Source: CAXMST01 sp963712765 | Lineage (GTDB): Bacteria > Actinomycetota > Thermoleophilia > Solirubrobacterales > 70-9 | Assembly (NCBI GenBank): GCA_963712765.1 | Contig: CAVQIX010000004.1 | Location: forward strand, 124,001 to 188,000 | Direction: 5' to 3' | Length of the DNA: 64,000 nucleotides | Shown here: in pieces, positions 24,828 through 32,881 of the stretch | How positions within the stretch are numbered: position 1 is the first letter of the stretch | How the letters are laid out: each line of letters begins with the position of its first letter | Notes under the pieces: generated by a model | Told to the model about the DNA's origin: nothing | The model's database searches: none | What the model saw: the letters and a program-made list of their open reading frames with translations, nothing else | Position numbers and translations under genes: made by a program

Positions 24828-26892
24828 CCTGAATCCCGGGAGCGTACGCGCCCGAGTCGTATTCGCCGGTACCGGTCGGATCGGAGCCGGTGTCGGTCGC
24901 ACTTGTGGTCGCCTCGCCGCCGCGCTTCGAGGAGCCCTTCGAGACCTCGTAGGCGGACTTCGAGTACTCGCCGTAGAACGGACGCGACTGGAACCTGTTC
25001 TGGGGCTGGGGGAAACTCTGGCAGTCGCCGCCGACGACGCCGCCCATGTAGGAGCCCCAGATCGCCGCCGGGAAGGTGCCGCCGGCGACCGAGCCACCGA
25101 AGTACTCGGTCCGCATCTCGATCTGATCGTCGGGGTAGCCGACCCACACGGAGGTCGCCAGCTTCGGCGTATATCCAACGAACCATGCGTCACGGAAGCT
25201 GTCGGTCGTGCCGGTCTTGCCGGCGGCCGGGCAGGAGATCTGGGCCCGCGTGCCGGTCCCGCCCCTGACGTTGGCCTCGAGGATCTTGGTCACCTCGTAG
25301 GCGACGCCATCGGAGAAGGCGCGATCGGACTGATCGGAGCGCAGGGTGTCCTTCTTGCCGTCGGGGAACTTGACCTTGGTGATTGCGCTGGCTGCGTTGT
25401 GGGTACCGCCGTTGGCGAGTGTCGCGTAAGCGTTCGACATCTCCAGCGGGGTGACCCCCACCTCGAGGCCGCCGATGCCCTCGGCCGGGTAGGCGTTCAG
25501 CTTCGAGGTGATCCCCATGTCGTAGGCGGTGTCGCGAACCGCCTCGGGGCCGATGTCGAGATCGAGTTGGGCGAACACGGTGTTGTCCGACTTGATCGTC
25601 GCCGTGCGAAGGTCCATCGTCCCGCCGGAGCTGCCGTCGAAGGTGTTGACCTCCCAGCGGCCGACCCGGTCGTTGTCAATGATCAGCGGGCTCTTGGAGG
25701 TGTAGAAGGTCGACCCGGGGTCGACCCCGCGCCGGACCGCCGCGGTCAGCACCATCGTCTTGAAGGCCGAACCGGGCTGGCGCTGACCCTGGGCGGCGAG
25801 GTTGAACTGGCGGTCGTCGTAGTTGGCGTTGGAGACCATCGCGAGGATGTCGCCGGTCTCGGTGTCGGTGGTGACCACCGCCGAGGAGGGGCCGGCGCCG
25901 GCGAGGTTGGAGTCGATCGCGGCGCGCGCGGCGCGCTGCATTTCGAGATCGATCGTCGTGTAGACCTTGAGTCCACCTGCCCTGACCGTCTCGGCCCCGT
26001 ACTCGTCGAGGAGCTGGTCGGTGACGTAGTCGAAGAAGTACTGCTCCTTGACCCGGTCGAACTTCTGCGTCGGGTTGACGCCGAGACCCGAGCCCGCGAG
26101 GCGGCTCGCCTCGCCCCCGGAGATGTAGCCCTGGTCGGCCATCGCCCGCAGCACCGCGTTGCGACGCGTCTTCGACTTCGCCGGGTTGTTCAGCGGGTTG
26201 TGAAGCGACGGCGCCTGCGGCAGGCCGGCGAGCAGCGCCGCCTCCTTGACCTCGAGCTGGCCGGGCCGCTTCGAGAAGTACTGGCTGGCGGCGGCACCGA
26301 TCCCGACCGCGTCGCGGCCGTTGTTGGTCCCGTAGGAGGCGCTGTTCAGGTACTGCTCGAGGATCTCATCCTTGCTGAACTTCTCCTCCACCTCCTCGGC
26401 CAGCTTCGCCTCCTGGATCTTCGCCTCGAAGTTGCGGTCGTCGAGCTGGCCGGTGTAGATGTTCTTGACCAGCTGCTGGGTGATGGTCGAACCGCCCTGG
26501 ACCACCTCACCCTCCTCGACGTTCTCGACAGCGGCACGGACGACCGCGCCGAAGTCGACGCCGCCGTGCTCATAGAAGTTGGAGTCCTCGATCGCGATCG
26601 TCGCCTCCTTGACCACATCGGGGATCTGCTTCAGCGGCGTCACCTTTCGGATCGTGTCGGAGTTGATCACGCCCAGGCGGGTGCCGTCGGCCGCGAAGAC
26701 GACCGAGTTCGTCCCTCGGTCGATGGGCTTCAGGTCCCCCAGCGGGGGTGCATCGGCGGCCACGTTGAGAACCCACAAACCGGCGCTGAGAACGGCGATC
26801 GCGAAGGCCGCGACGAAGACTCCCAGGGCGAGGAAGATGGATCCCCGCTTCTTCCGTGACCGGCGCGCAACGCGTCTTTGACGAGCAGTCAT
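24796..26892 (-). CDS. Class A penicillin-binding protein (GT51 transglycosylase/transpeptidase)
   Basis: A 698-residue peptidoglycan synthase. A basic cytoplasmic tail and TM helix (about 20-45) lead to the GT51 domain with catalytic Glu102 (IEDSNFYEHGG), QGGSTITQQLVKN and ILEQYLNSASYG. The transpeptidase domain has S375-x-x-K (PGSAFKT), S435-D-N and K559-T-G-T. The last 70 residues are a Ser/Thr/Gly-rich disordered tail. It polymerises and cross-links glycan strands; pairing with the mannosyltransferase gene suggests linked envelope building. Confidence 0.96.
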   Translation of the reverse strand: MTARQRRVARRSRKKRGSIFLALGVFVAAFAIAVLSAGLWVLNVAADAPPLGDLKPIDRGTNSVVFAADGTRLGVINSDTIRKVTPLKQIPDVVKEATIAIEDSNFYEHGGVDFGAVVRAAVENVEEGEVVQGGSTITQQLVKNIYTGQLDDRNFEAKIQEAKLAEEVEEKFSKDEILEQYLNSASYGTNNGRDAVGIGAAASQYFSKRPGQLEVKEAALLAGLPQAPSLHNPLNNPAKSKTRRNAVLRAMADQGYISGGEASRLAGSGLGVNPTQKFDRVKEQYFFDYVTDQLLDEYGAETVRAGGLKVYTTIDLEMQRAARAAIDSNLAGAGPSSAVVTTDTETGDILAMVSNANYDDRQFNLAAQGQRQPGSAFKTMVLTAAVRRGVDPGSTFYTSKSPLIIDNDRVGRWEVNTFDGSSGGTMDLRTATIKSDNTVFAQLDLDIGPEAVRDTAYDMGITSKLNAYPAEGIGGLEVGVTPLEMSNAYATLANGGTHNAASAITKVKFPDGKKDTLRSDQSDRAFSDGVAYEVTKILEANVRGGTGTRAQISCPAAGKTGTTDSFRDAWFVGYTPKLATSVWVGYPDDQIEMRTEYFGGSVAGGTFPAAIWGSYMGGVVGGDCQSFPQPQNRFQSRPFYGEYSKSAYEVSKGSSKRGGEATTSATDTGSDPTGTGEYDSGAYAPGIQDESDIPGKKP

Positions 26893-26949
26893 ACCGGTAC
26901 ACGAAGGGTAGCGATACGCGGAAATCGAGCCTCAATCACGAACCAGGTT

Positions 26950-27660
26950 TTGCACGCGGGGGGCCGGGCTCCTCCATCGGGCAGAATCACGCACCTGTCA
27001 CGCACGATCTTCATCGACGCCCTCGGGACCCTGCTCTGGCTGCGACCGCCGTGGGAGGAGATCGATCCCGCTGTGGTCGAGGGCATCGAGCCCGCCAGAG
27101 TGCGGGCGGCGTTCGGCGCCGAGATGGCCTACTACGTCGAGCGCAGCGGCGAGGGCTCCGACCCCGAGCGGCTCGCCGATCTGCGCCGTCGCTGCGCCGA
27201 GGTCCTCTCCAGGGGGGCCGGCCGGGAGATCGGCGTCGAGGCGATGATGGGCGCGATCCGCTTCGAGCCCTTCAGCGACGCCGAGCCGGCGCTGCGCGAG
27301 CTGCGCGACCGCGGGCTCCGGGTCGTCTGCGTCTCCAACTGGGACTGCTCGCTGCCCGACGTCCTCGCGCGGGTCGGTCTGGCGCCCCTGCTCGACGGGG
27401 TGATCACCTCGGCTGCCGCCGGCGCCCGCAAGCCCGATCCCGCGATCTTTTCCCCGGCGCTCGAGCTGGCGGGGTGTGATCGGAGCGAGGCGCTCCATGT
27501 CGGCGACAGCCCCGATGACGTCGCGGCCGCCGAGGCCGCCGGGATCGAGGTGCTGCTGCTCGACCGATCCGCCGGCGGCCTGCATGCGGGCGAGCGGGCC
27601 GACGCCGGGGCGGCGGTCATCGCGTCGCTGCTCGAGATCGGCGAGCATCTGCGCCGATGA
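26950..27660 (+). CDS. HAD-superfamily hydrolase, HDHD3-like, second catalytic Asp missing
   Basis: About 236 residues. Motif I is TIFIDALGTLL: the nucleophile Asp is present but the second Asp of D-x-D is Leu. Motif II is VCVSNWD, motif III KPDPAIF and motif IV HVGDSPDDVAAAEAAG. The layout follows the HDHD3/REG-2-like branch. The start is uncertain: TTG 26950 is given, an ATG at 26878 would overlap the divergent PBP start, and alignment to relatives places the N-terminus near 26995. The stop overlaps the next start (ATGA). Confidence 0.8.
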   Translation: MHAGGRAPPSGRITHLSRTIFIDALGTLLWLRPPWEEIDPAVVEGIEPARVRAAFGAEMAYYVERSGEGSDPERLADLRRRCAEVLSRGAGREIGVEAMMGAIRFEPFSDAEPALRELRDRGLRVVCVSNWDCSLPDVLARVGLAPLLDGVITSAAAGARKPDPAIFSPALELAGCDRSEALHVGDSPDDVAAAEAAGIEVLLLDRSAGGLHAGERADAGAAVIASLLEIGEHLRR

Positions 27661-28442
27661 GCGAACCGCCCGGGGCCGAGCCCGAACCGAACCCGATCTC
27701 CGACCGCCTCCCGACGGCAGAGGGCTACGTTGGCATTCCCCGCAGCGCAGTCCGCATTCCCGGGGTGATCGCCGGCATCCTCGTCGCCCTCGGCATCTCG
27801 ATCGTCGGGATCGTGATCGTCAGCGCCTTCGACCCGAGCATCGGAGACCCCGACGCCGAGACGTCCGAGTGGGGAACGATCGCCCTGCAGGCCTCGCTCG
27901 CAGCCGGGTTCCTGATCGCCGCCTTCGGAGCCACCGCTGTGGCGAACAGCGCCGGAGTGCGCGAAACCTTCAGCCGCCTCGGCCTGCGGCGCTTCGGACC
28001 GAAGGTGATCTCCTCGATGTTCGCCGCAGTGGGCATCTACCTGCTGATCTCGATCGTGATCTCGATCGTGCTCACCCCCGAGCAGGAGGACATCGCTGAG
28101 AACCTCGGGGCGGACAAGGACGCGGCCTTGATCGTCACCGTGATCGCCGGGATCCTGATTGTCCCGGTGACCGCGATCGCTGAGGAGGTCTTCTTCCGCG
28201 GGCTCCTCTTTGGCGGCTTCCGCCAGCAGATGGGGATGTGGCCGGCGGCGGTGCTCTCGGGCTTCCTGTTCGGGATCGGGCACCTGACCGCCGGGGACGC
28301 GGCGGTCGCACTGCAGCTGACGGTCTTCGGGGTGATCCTCGCCTGGGTCTACGAGCGCACCGGCGTGCTGTGGACGGCGATCATCCTCCACGGCCTCAAC
28401 AACAGCCTCGCCTTCTACCTACTGGTCACCGACAAGATCTGA
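27657..28442 (+). CDS. CPBP-family intramembrane glutamic endopeptidase
   Basis: A 261-residue membrane protein with about seven helices. Motif 1 is AEEVFFRGLLFGG (E-E-x3-R), motif 2 is FLFGIGHLTAGD, and motif 3 is ILHGLNNS. These are the ABI/CAAX-protease active-site elements that cleave prenylated or membrane substrates. It overlaps the HAD gene by four bases. The bacterial substrate is unknown; members act in bacteriocin immunity or protein maturation. Confidence 0.9.
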   Translation: MSEPPGAEPEPNPISDRLPTAEGYVGIPRSAVRIPGVIAGILVALGISIVGIVIVSAFDPSIGDPDAETSEWGTIALQASLAAGFLIAAFGATAVANSAGVRETFSRLGLRRFGPKVISSMFAAVGIYLLISIVISIVLTPEQEDIAENLGADKDAALIVTVIAGILIVPVTAIAEEVFFRGLLFGGFRQQMGMWPAAVLSGFLFGIGHLTAGDAAVALQLTVFGVILAWVYERTGVLWTAIILHGLNNSLAFYLLVTDKI

Positions 28443-28487
28443 TCCGCTGCGGCCGGTCTGCGTGTCCGCGGGTAGGATGCGCCGCCG

Positions 28488-29048
28488 ATGCCGAACCACC
28501 CCCGCGAGACACTGATCGAGCAGCTCCGCGAGCATGCGCTGGTGATCGGAGAGGTGACGCTCTCGAGCGGCAAGACCGCCTCCTACTACGTTGACGCCAA
28601 GCGGGCGATCCTGCGCCAACCTGCCTTCGGAGCCGTCGGCGAGCTGGTCGCTGCCCGCGCCCGCGAGCTCGGCGCCGAGGCGGTCGGCGGGCTGACGATG
28701 GGCGCCGACCCGATCGCCAGCGCCGCGCTCGCCGCCTCCGTGGGAGAGGAGCTGATCGCCTTCTTCGTCCGCAAGGAGAAGAAGCAACATGGCCTGCAGC
28801 GCTGGGTCGAGGGCCCGATCCTCGAGGCCGGGACCAGGGTCCTGATCGTCGAGGACGTCGTCACCACCGGCGGCTCCACCGTGAAGGCGATCGAGCGCTG
28901 CCGTGAGGAGGGCCTCGAGATAGCGGGCACCGTCAGCGTCCTCGATCGGCTCGCCGGCGGCGGCGAAGCGATCAGGGACGGCGGCGGCGGGGACTACACC
29001 GCCCTGGCCACGATCGACGACATCTACCCCGACCGTCCCGAGAGCTAG
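28488..29048 (+). CDS. pyrE: Orotate phosphoribosyltransferase
   Basis: A 186-residue enzyme that joins orotate and PRPP in UMP synthesis. LSSGKTASYYVDAKRAIL near the N-terminus, GLTMGADPIA, FFVRKEKKQHG and the PRPP-binding loop VLIVEDVVTTGGST identify it. The ATG at 28488 is 45 bases after the CPBP gene stop. No other pyrimidine genes are in the window. Confidence 0.95.
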   Translation: MPNHPRETLIEQLREHALVIGEVTLSSGKTASYYVDAKRAILRQPAFGAVGELVAARARELGAEAVGGLTMGADPIASAALAASVGEELIAFFVRKEKKQHGLQRWVEGPILEAGTRVLIVEDVVTTGGSTVKAIERCREEGLEIAGTVSVLDRLAGGGEAIRDGGGGDYTALATIDDIYPDRPES

Positions 29049-29079
29049 GTGGGCGACCGATGCGGCGGGAGATGGGGCC

Positions 29080-29559
29080 GTGAGTGACGTCGAGACAGCG
29101 CTAGTGGTCGCGACCGCCCTGGGATGTGGCCTCGTCTCAGGGATCTTCTTCGCCTTCTCGACCTTCGTGATGCCGGCCCTGGGGGCCCGCCCGGCAGCCG
29201 AGGGAATCGCCGCGATGCAGTCGATCAACGTCAAGGCGATAGGCGTCGGGCTGATGACCGCGATGTTCGGGACCGCGATCCTCTCGATTGCGACGCTGGT
29301 GGTCGGTGTCGGTGACGCAGGCACGTCATACGGCGGCTATCTGCTCTCCGCCCCGGCCCTCTATCTGCTCGGCGTGATCGCGGTAACGATGCTGTTCAAC
29401 GTGCCGAGGAACAACGCCCTCGCCGAGCAGGACCCGGACTCTGAGCGAGGGGCCCGCGTCTGGGCCGATTACGTGGTGACCTGGACGGCCTGGAACCACC
29501 TCCGGGCCGTGACCTCGTTCGCGGCCTCGGCCCTGCTGATCATCGGCCTGTTGCAGTAA
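29080..29559 (+). CDS. DUF1772 membrane protein
   Basis: A 159-residue protein from GTG 29080 with four hydrophobic helices. The pattern GLVSGIFFAFSTFVMPAL, MQSINVKAI, VTMLFNVPRNNALA and TWTAWNHLRAVTSFAASAL is characteristic of DUF1772 (anthrone-oxygenase-like). Biochemical role in bacteria is unproven. It ends in a strong bidirectional hairpin shared with the convergent gene. Confidence 0.85.
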   Translation: MSDVETALVVATALGCGLVSGIFFAFSTFVMPALGARPAAEGIAAMQSINVKAIGVGLMTAMFGTAILSIATLVVGVGDAGTSYGGYLLSAPALYLLGVIAVTMLFNVPRNNALAEQDPDSERGARVWADYVVTWTAWNHLRAVTSFAASALLIIGLLQ

Positions 29560-29588
29560 CCGCCGGCCCGATACTCAGGGCCGGCGGT
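29559..29588. terminator. Bidirectional terminator-like hairpin
   Basis: ACCGCCGGCCC at 29559-29569 and GGGCCGGCGGT at 29578-29588 form a perfect 11-bp stem with an 8-base loop. It fills the whole 28-base gap between two convergent genes and overlaps the last base of each stop codon. There is no T-run on either side, so termination would rely on the stem or on Rho. Confidence 0.75.
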
Positions 29589-29989
29589 CAAGGAACCCGA
29601 TCGACGCCCTCGATGTGACGACGGGCGACGAGCACGGCGAACGCCGAGGCGGCGACCAACAGGGCGAGCAGCGCGCCGAGCGGCCAGGCGAAGGCGAACA
29701 GGGAGAAGGTCGTCAGCGCGATCACGGCCATCGACGCCGCCATCCCTCTTGGCAGCCGCTGCTGGGTCTCGATGCTGCCACGGACGGCATGGTGGGCGAA
29801 CAGGCCGGCGGTCCCGACCAGGGTAATCAGGCAGGCCGTGTAGAGGAACGAGAAGAAGGCCGAGGCTGCCGGCGAGGAGTCGCACCCCTCGCCCGCGCAG
29901 GCGCTGTCGAGGGTTGAGAGCAACAGCCCACCCGGAATCAGGGCGAGGTAGAGGAAGACCAGTGCGCCGAGTGCGGCGACGAAGCGCAT
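29588..29989 (-). CDS. Four-helix membrane protein, unknown function
   Basis: A 133-residue protein from ATG 29989. Four hydrophobic helices are visible (FVAALGALVFLYLALIPGGLLL, FFSFLYTACLITLVGTAGLF, MAASMAVIALTTFSLFAFA, GALLALLVAASAFAVLVA). Two cysteines lie in the first loop (SACAGEGCDSS) on the outside, perhaps a disulfide. A longer in-frame reading (37 more basic residues) has no membrane-protein features and is rejected. Confidence 0.6.
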   Translation of the reverse strand: MRFVAALGALVFLYLALIPGGLLLSTLDSACAGEGCDSSPAASAFFSFLYTACLITLVGTAGLFAHHAVRGSIETQQRLPRGMAASMAVIALTTFSLFAFAWPLGALLALLVAASAFAVLVARRHIEGVDRVP

Positions 29990-30090
29990 GGCCTCATTGT
30001 TGCGTCTGGCCGCCCGTACACGCGCCAGCGGCCCAGACTTCGCGCTCCTCGCCGACCGGATTACCCCCGGTGGCGCCGCCCGATCACCAA

Positions 30091-30099
30091 CGGGGCCCA

Positions 30100-30106
<7 letters not shown>
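30091..30106 (-). terminator. Hairpin overlapping the tRNA 3' end
   Basis: CGGGGC (30091-30096) and GCCCCG (30101-30106) form a 6-bp stem with a 4-base loop that uses the 3' acceptor strand of the tRNA. There is no T-run. It could end the tRNA transcript or just reflect the acceptor sequence being partly repeated. Confidence 0.3.
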
Positions 30107-30173
<67 letters not shown>

Positions 30174-30478
30174 GGAGGGGGTCAGGTTATCGCTCTAGCA
30201 AGCCGGTTCCAGGATGTAGGAAATCAGGCCAGTAGGTATCCGGATTGCGGTCCGCTTGGCCCGAAAGACTCAGGCGAATCCTCGGCTACCGGTGGACGGC
30301 GCTGAAGCCCTCATCGCTGGTATGGAGGCGGTCGGTCCCACATCGACGGCTCGCGATCACGTTCGTGCGGAGGCTGCCGCTGCCACCGGGGGTGCAAGGA
30401 CGGCGTCGGGGGATTCCCTACACGGATAGCCACTAAACGGGCGATGGGGGGTGCGTTCGACGCCTCAGTTACCCGCCC
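30174..30478. other. Intergenic region upstream of the tRNA, no gene seen
   Basis: About 305 bases between the tRNA-Arg gene and the PepSY lipoprotein stop. It should hold the tRNA promoter on the minus strand: a TAACCT box lies 10 bases before the tRNA, with only a weak -35 partner. Short open frames here have no protein-like features. No integrase fragment or direct repeat of the tRNA end was found. Confidence 0.5.
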
Positions 30479-30844
30479 TCAGTCCGGCTTCGGCCCCCTC
30501 GTCCTCACGACCTCACCGGCCGCGCCGACGTAGACGTCGAACTCGCCGTCGGGCGTCGCCACCTCTACCTCCCAGGCGGCTCCGTAGTCGTCCTCCTTGT
30601 AGACCCTGTTGACGGTGCCGCCGACCTCGGCGACCGCGATCTCACCGGCCTGCGCCCGGCTGATCCCCTGGACCGATCCAGACCCTGACGGCGTTCCATC
30701 CGTGGTGCTGTCGGTCGTGGTCTCGGCCGCTGTCGTTGTCGTGGTCTGGATCACGGTGGTCGTCGTGTCGCTTCCACACGCGGCCACGGCTAGCGCGAGC
30801 GCGAGCAGGGCGGCGGCGAGGGTGGCAACGGTCTTCGCGGTCAT
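30479..30844 (-). CDS. PepSY-like lipoprotein
   Basis: A 121-residue protein from ATG 30844. The signal ends in a lipobox (ALAVAAC), followed by a Thr-rich linker and one PepSY-like domain (ISRAQAGEIAVAEVGGTVNRVYKEDDYGAAWEVEVATPDGEFDVYVGAAGEVV). PepSY domains often inhibit proteases or sit near the cell surface. An upstream ATG would add four residues. It lies 219 bases downstream of the cyclase gene on the same strand. Confidence 0.8.
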   Translation of the reverse strand: MTAKTVATLAAALLALALAVAACGSDTTTTVIQTTTTTAAETTTDSTTDGTPSGSGSVQGISRAQAGEIAVAEVGGTVNRVYKEDDYGAAWEVEVATPDGEFDVYVGAAGEVVRTRGPKPD

Positions 30845-31063
30845 ACAGGAAGTCACCTCGTCGATCGATTGACGCGCCTAGTGCGGAGCGAAGAGCTGGA
30901 GCGCCCCGCAAGGCTCCAAGGTACACGAGTGATGGATGGCGCCCGGCCCGCTTCTCGACGGCGAGATGCCGGGCAATGAGGTAGGAGGCCGCCGCCGGGG
31001 GCAGGGCGATCGCACCGCCCAGGGGAAGGGCCTGCGGTTTCGATCGAGCCAGGCGCGGACGCG

Positions 31064-32857
31064 TCACCGGGACGCAGGTCGCCGCTTGTCTGTCTCCGGC
31101 AGGGTCCAGGCCTTGATCGTCCCGGCGCGCCCACGGATCCTGAGCTCCCCGACCGTCTCCAGACGCATCATCAACTCGGAATCGACTATCCGGACCTTGG
31201 TCGAATCCGACACGAACAGCTGGTGGGGTGTGCCCTTGGTTCTCCCCTCGAGCCGAGCCGCGGTGTTCGGCGTGTCCCCGATCGCCGTGTAATCGAACCG
31301 GCGTTCAGAACCGATCATGCCGCTCATCACGGGACCGGAATGGATTCCGATCCCCATTTGGAGCGGATCAAGACCTTGGCCGAGCATCCATTGGTTAGCC
31401 GTCCTCAAACGTTCGCTGAGCATCTTCTCGGCGGCGATGATCGCTCGATCGGCATGGTCACTCGACTCCACCGGAGCACCGAAGACAGCCATGATCCCGT
31501 CACCGATGAACGAGGCGATCGTGCCACCCTCCTCGAGGATCGCCTCGGCCATCTCGGTCAGGTACCGGTTTAGGACCTCGAAGACCTCCTCAGGGGGACG
31601 GGACTCCGAGAAGGTGGTGAAGTCACGGATATCGCTGAACAGCACCGTGACCTCGGCACGACGACCCTTGAGCATGCTCTCGTCCCCGTCCTCGAGTACC
31701 TCGTCGACGACAGCGTCGGAGACGAAGCGCGCGAACCTGTCTCGAGTGCGCTGGCGGTCGAAGGCCTCGAACACGTAGGAGGTGCCGATCCCGCCGACCG
31801 AGCTGACGGTCAGACCCAGGAGCGGATAGACCACGGGCAGGATCGTCCCTCCGTCGAATGCGAGCTGCACCGCGACCAGATACGCACCGCCCACGACCAC
31901 CGCAATCGAGAACGCGACCAGCGCGTCGAGACGAGTGAAGAGCGCGGCCGGCAGTGCCGCCAAGCCGATGATCACCAGAAAGCTGATCAATTCCCCGCCT
32001 GAACGCAGCGGAAAGGCGTTCTCGACCGTTGCCGTCGCCATCGCCTGGTACTCGACTCCGGACATCTCGTTGTCGTCCGTTGGCACCTTGTGGGTGTCCT
32101 GCAGCGAACTCGCCGTGGCGCCAACGAATACCGTCTTGCCCTCGAAATCGCCGGGCTCGAACTCCTTGTTTGCGACGGTGCTGAATGACGTGGCCGGGAT
32201 CGTGCCCGGAGGACCGAAGTAGTCGATCCAACGGTTCGTTGGAAAGGTGGCGTCGTCGATCTGAACGCCCCCTCGCTGCTCTGCGACGACGATCGGGAAC
32301 AGCTCCAGACCGGTGTCGTTGGGTGGGAGTTCCCGTAGCACGCCGCCCTCACCGAGCTTGATCTGAGCATCCGCACCGCGTGCATCCTGCCCCCGGTCGA
32401 GCACCTGCTGGCCACCGAGGATGCGGTGCTCTCCGCGTTTGGTGACCTCGGTCGTGGCCAGTGTGATCGCGGGCGCCGACCAGACGGACCGAACCAATGC
32501 GTTGTCCTCGCGCCTGGTGGTCGGTTCGGTGAACTGGACGTCATAGGCGATCACCTCCGCCCCGTCGGACACCAGCGCCTCGATCACATCGGCGTGAACA
32601 GACCGCCGGAATGGAAACTGTGCCTGCAGCTCGCTGAAGGTCTCATCGTCGATTGCCACCAGCGCGAAGTCCTCCGGCGAGGGCTGGGGCCCCCGGATCG
32701 CGAAGCGGGTGTCGATCGTCGTCGCCTCGAGACGATCGAAGGACCCGAGCGCGTAGGTGATCAGACCGACGATCGCGCCAAGGACGCCGATCGCCGCGAT
32801 GATCAGGCGGCGGCGAGGGCCCATCTCGCGCTTTCGAATGCTCGGCACCGTCGGCAA
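31064..32857 (-). CDS. CHASE2 sensor class III adenylate/guanylate cyclase
   Basis: A 597-residue protein. TM1 is at 17-40, an extracytoplasmic CHASE2 domain at about 41-285 (FALVAIDDETF, AEVIAYDVQF, FEGKTVFVGATA), three TM helices at about 290-362, then a class III cyclase at about 395-590. Metal aspartates are Asp409 (LFSDIRDFT) and Asp453 (GDGIMAVFG); transition-state Asn531 and Arg535 are present in TPNTAAR. The usual purine-selecting Lys before the second Asp is Ser449 (TIASFIGDG). It starts 24 bases after the propeller gene, so both are probably one transcript. Confidence 0.92.
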   Translation of the reverse strand: MPTVPSIRKREMGPRRRLIIAAIGVLGAIVGLITYALGSFDRLEATTIDTRFAIRGPQPSPEDFALVAIDDETFSELQAQFPFRRSVHADVIEALVSDGAEVIAYDVQFTEPTTRREDNALVRSVWSAPAITLATTEVTKRGEHRILGGQQVLDRGQDARGADAQIKLGEGGVLRELPPNDTGLELFPIVVAEQRGGVQIDDATFPTNRWIDYFGPPGTIPATSFSTVANKEFEPGDFEGKTVFVGATASSLQDTHKVPTDDNEMSGVEYQAMATATVENAFPLRSGGELISFLVIIGLAALPAALFTRLDALVAFSIAVVVGGAYLVAVQLAFDGGTILPVVYPLLGLTVSSVGGIGTSYVFEAFDRQRTRDRFARFVSDAVVDEVLEDGDESMLKGRRAEVTVLFSDIRDFTTFSESRPPEEVFEVLNRYLTEMAEAILEEGGTIASFIGDGIMAVFGAPVESSDHADRAIIAAEKMLSERLRTANQWMLGQGLDPLQMGIGIHSGPVMSGMIGSERRFDYTAIGDTPNTAARLEGRTKGTPHQLFVSDSTKVRIVDSELMMRLETVGELRIRGRAGTIKAWTLPETDKRRPASR

Positions 32858-32881
32858 CCTACAGCTACGGCGCCCGGCCCA

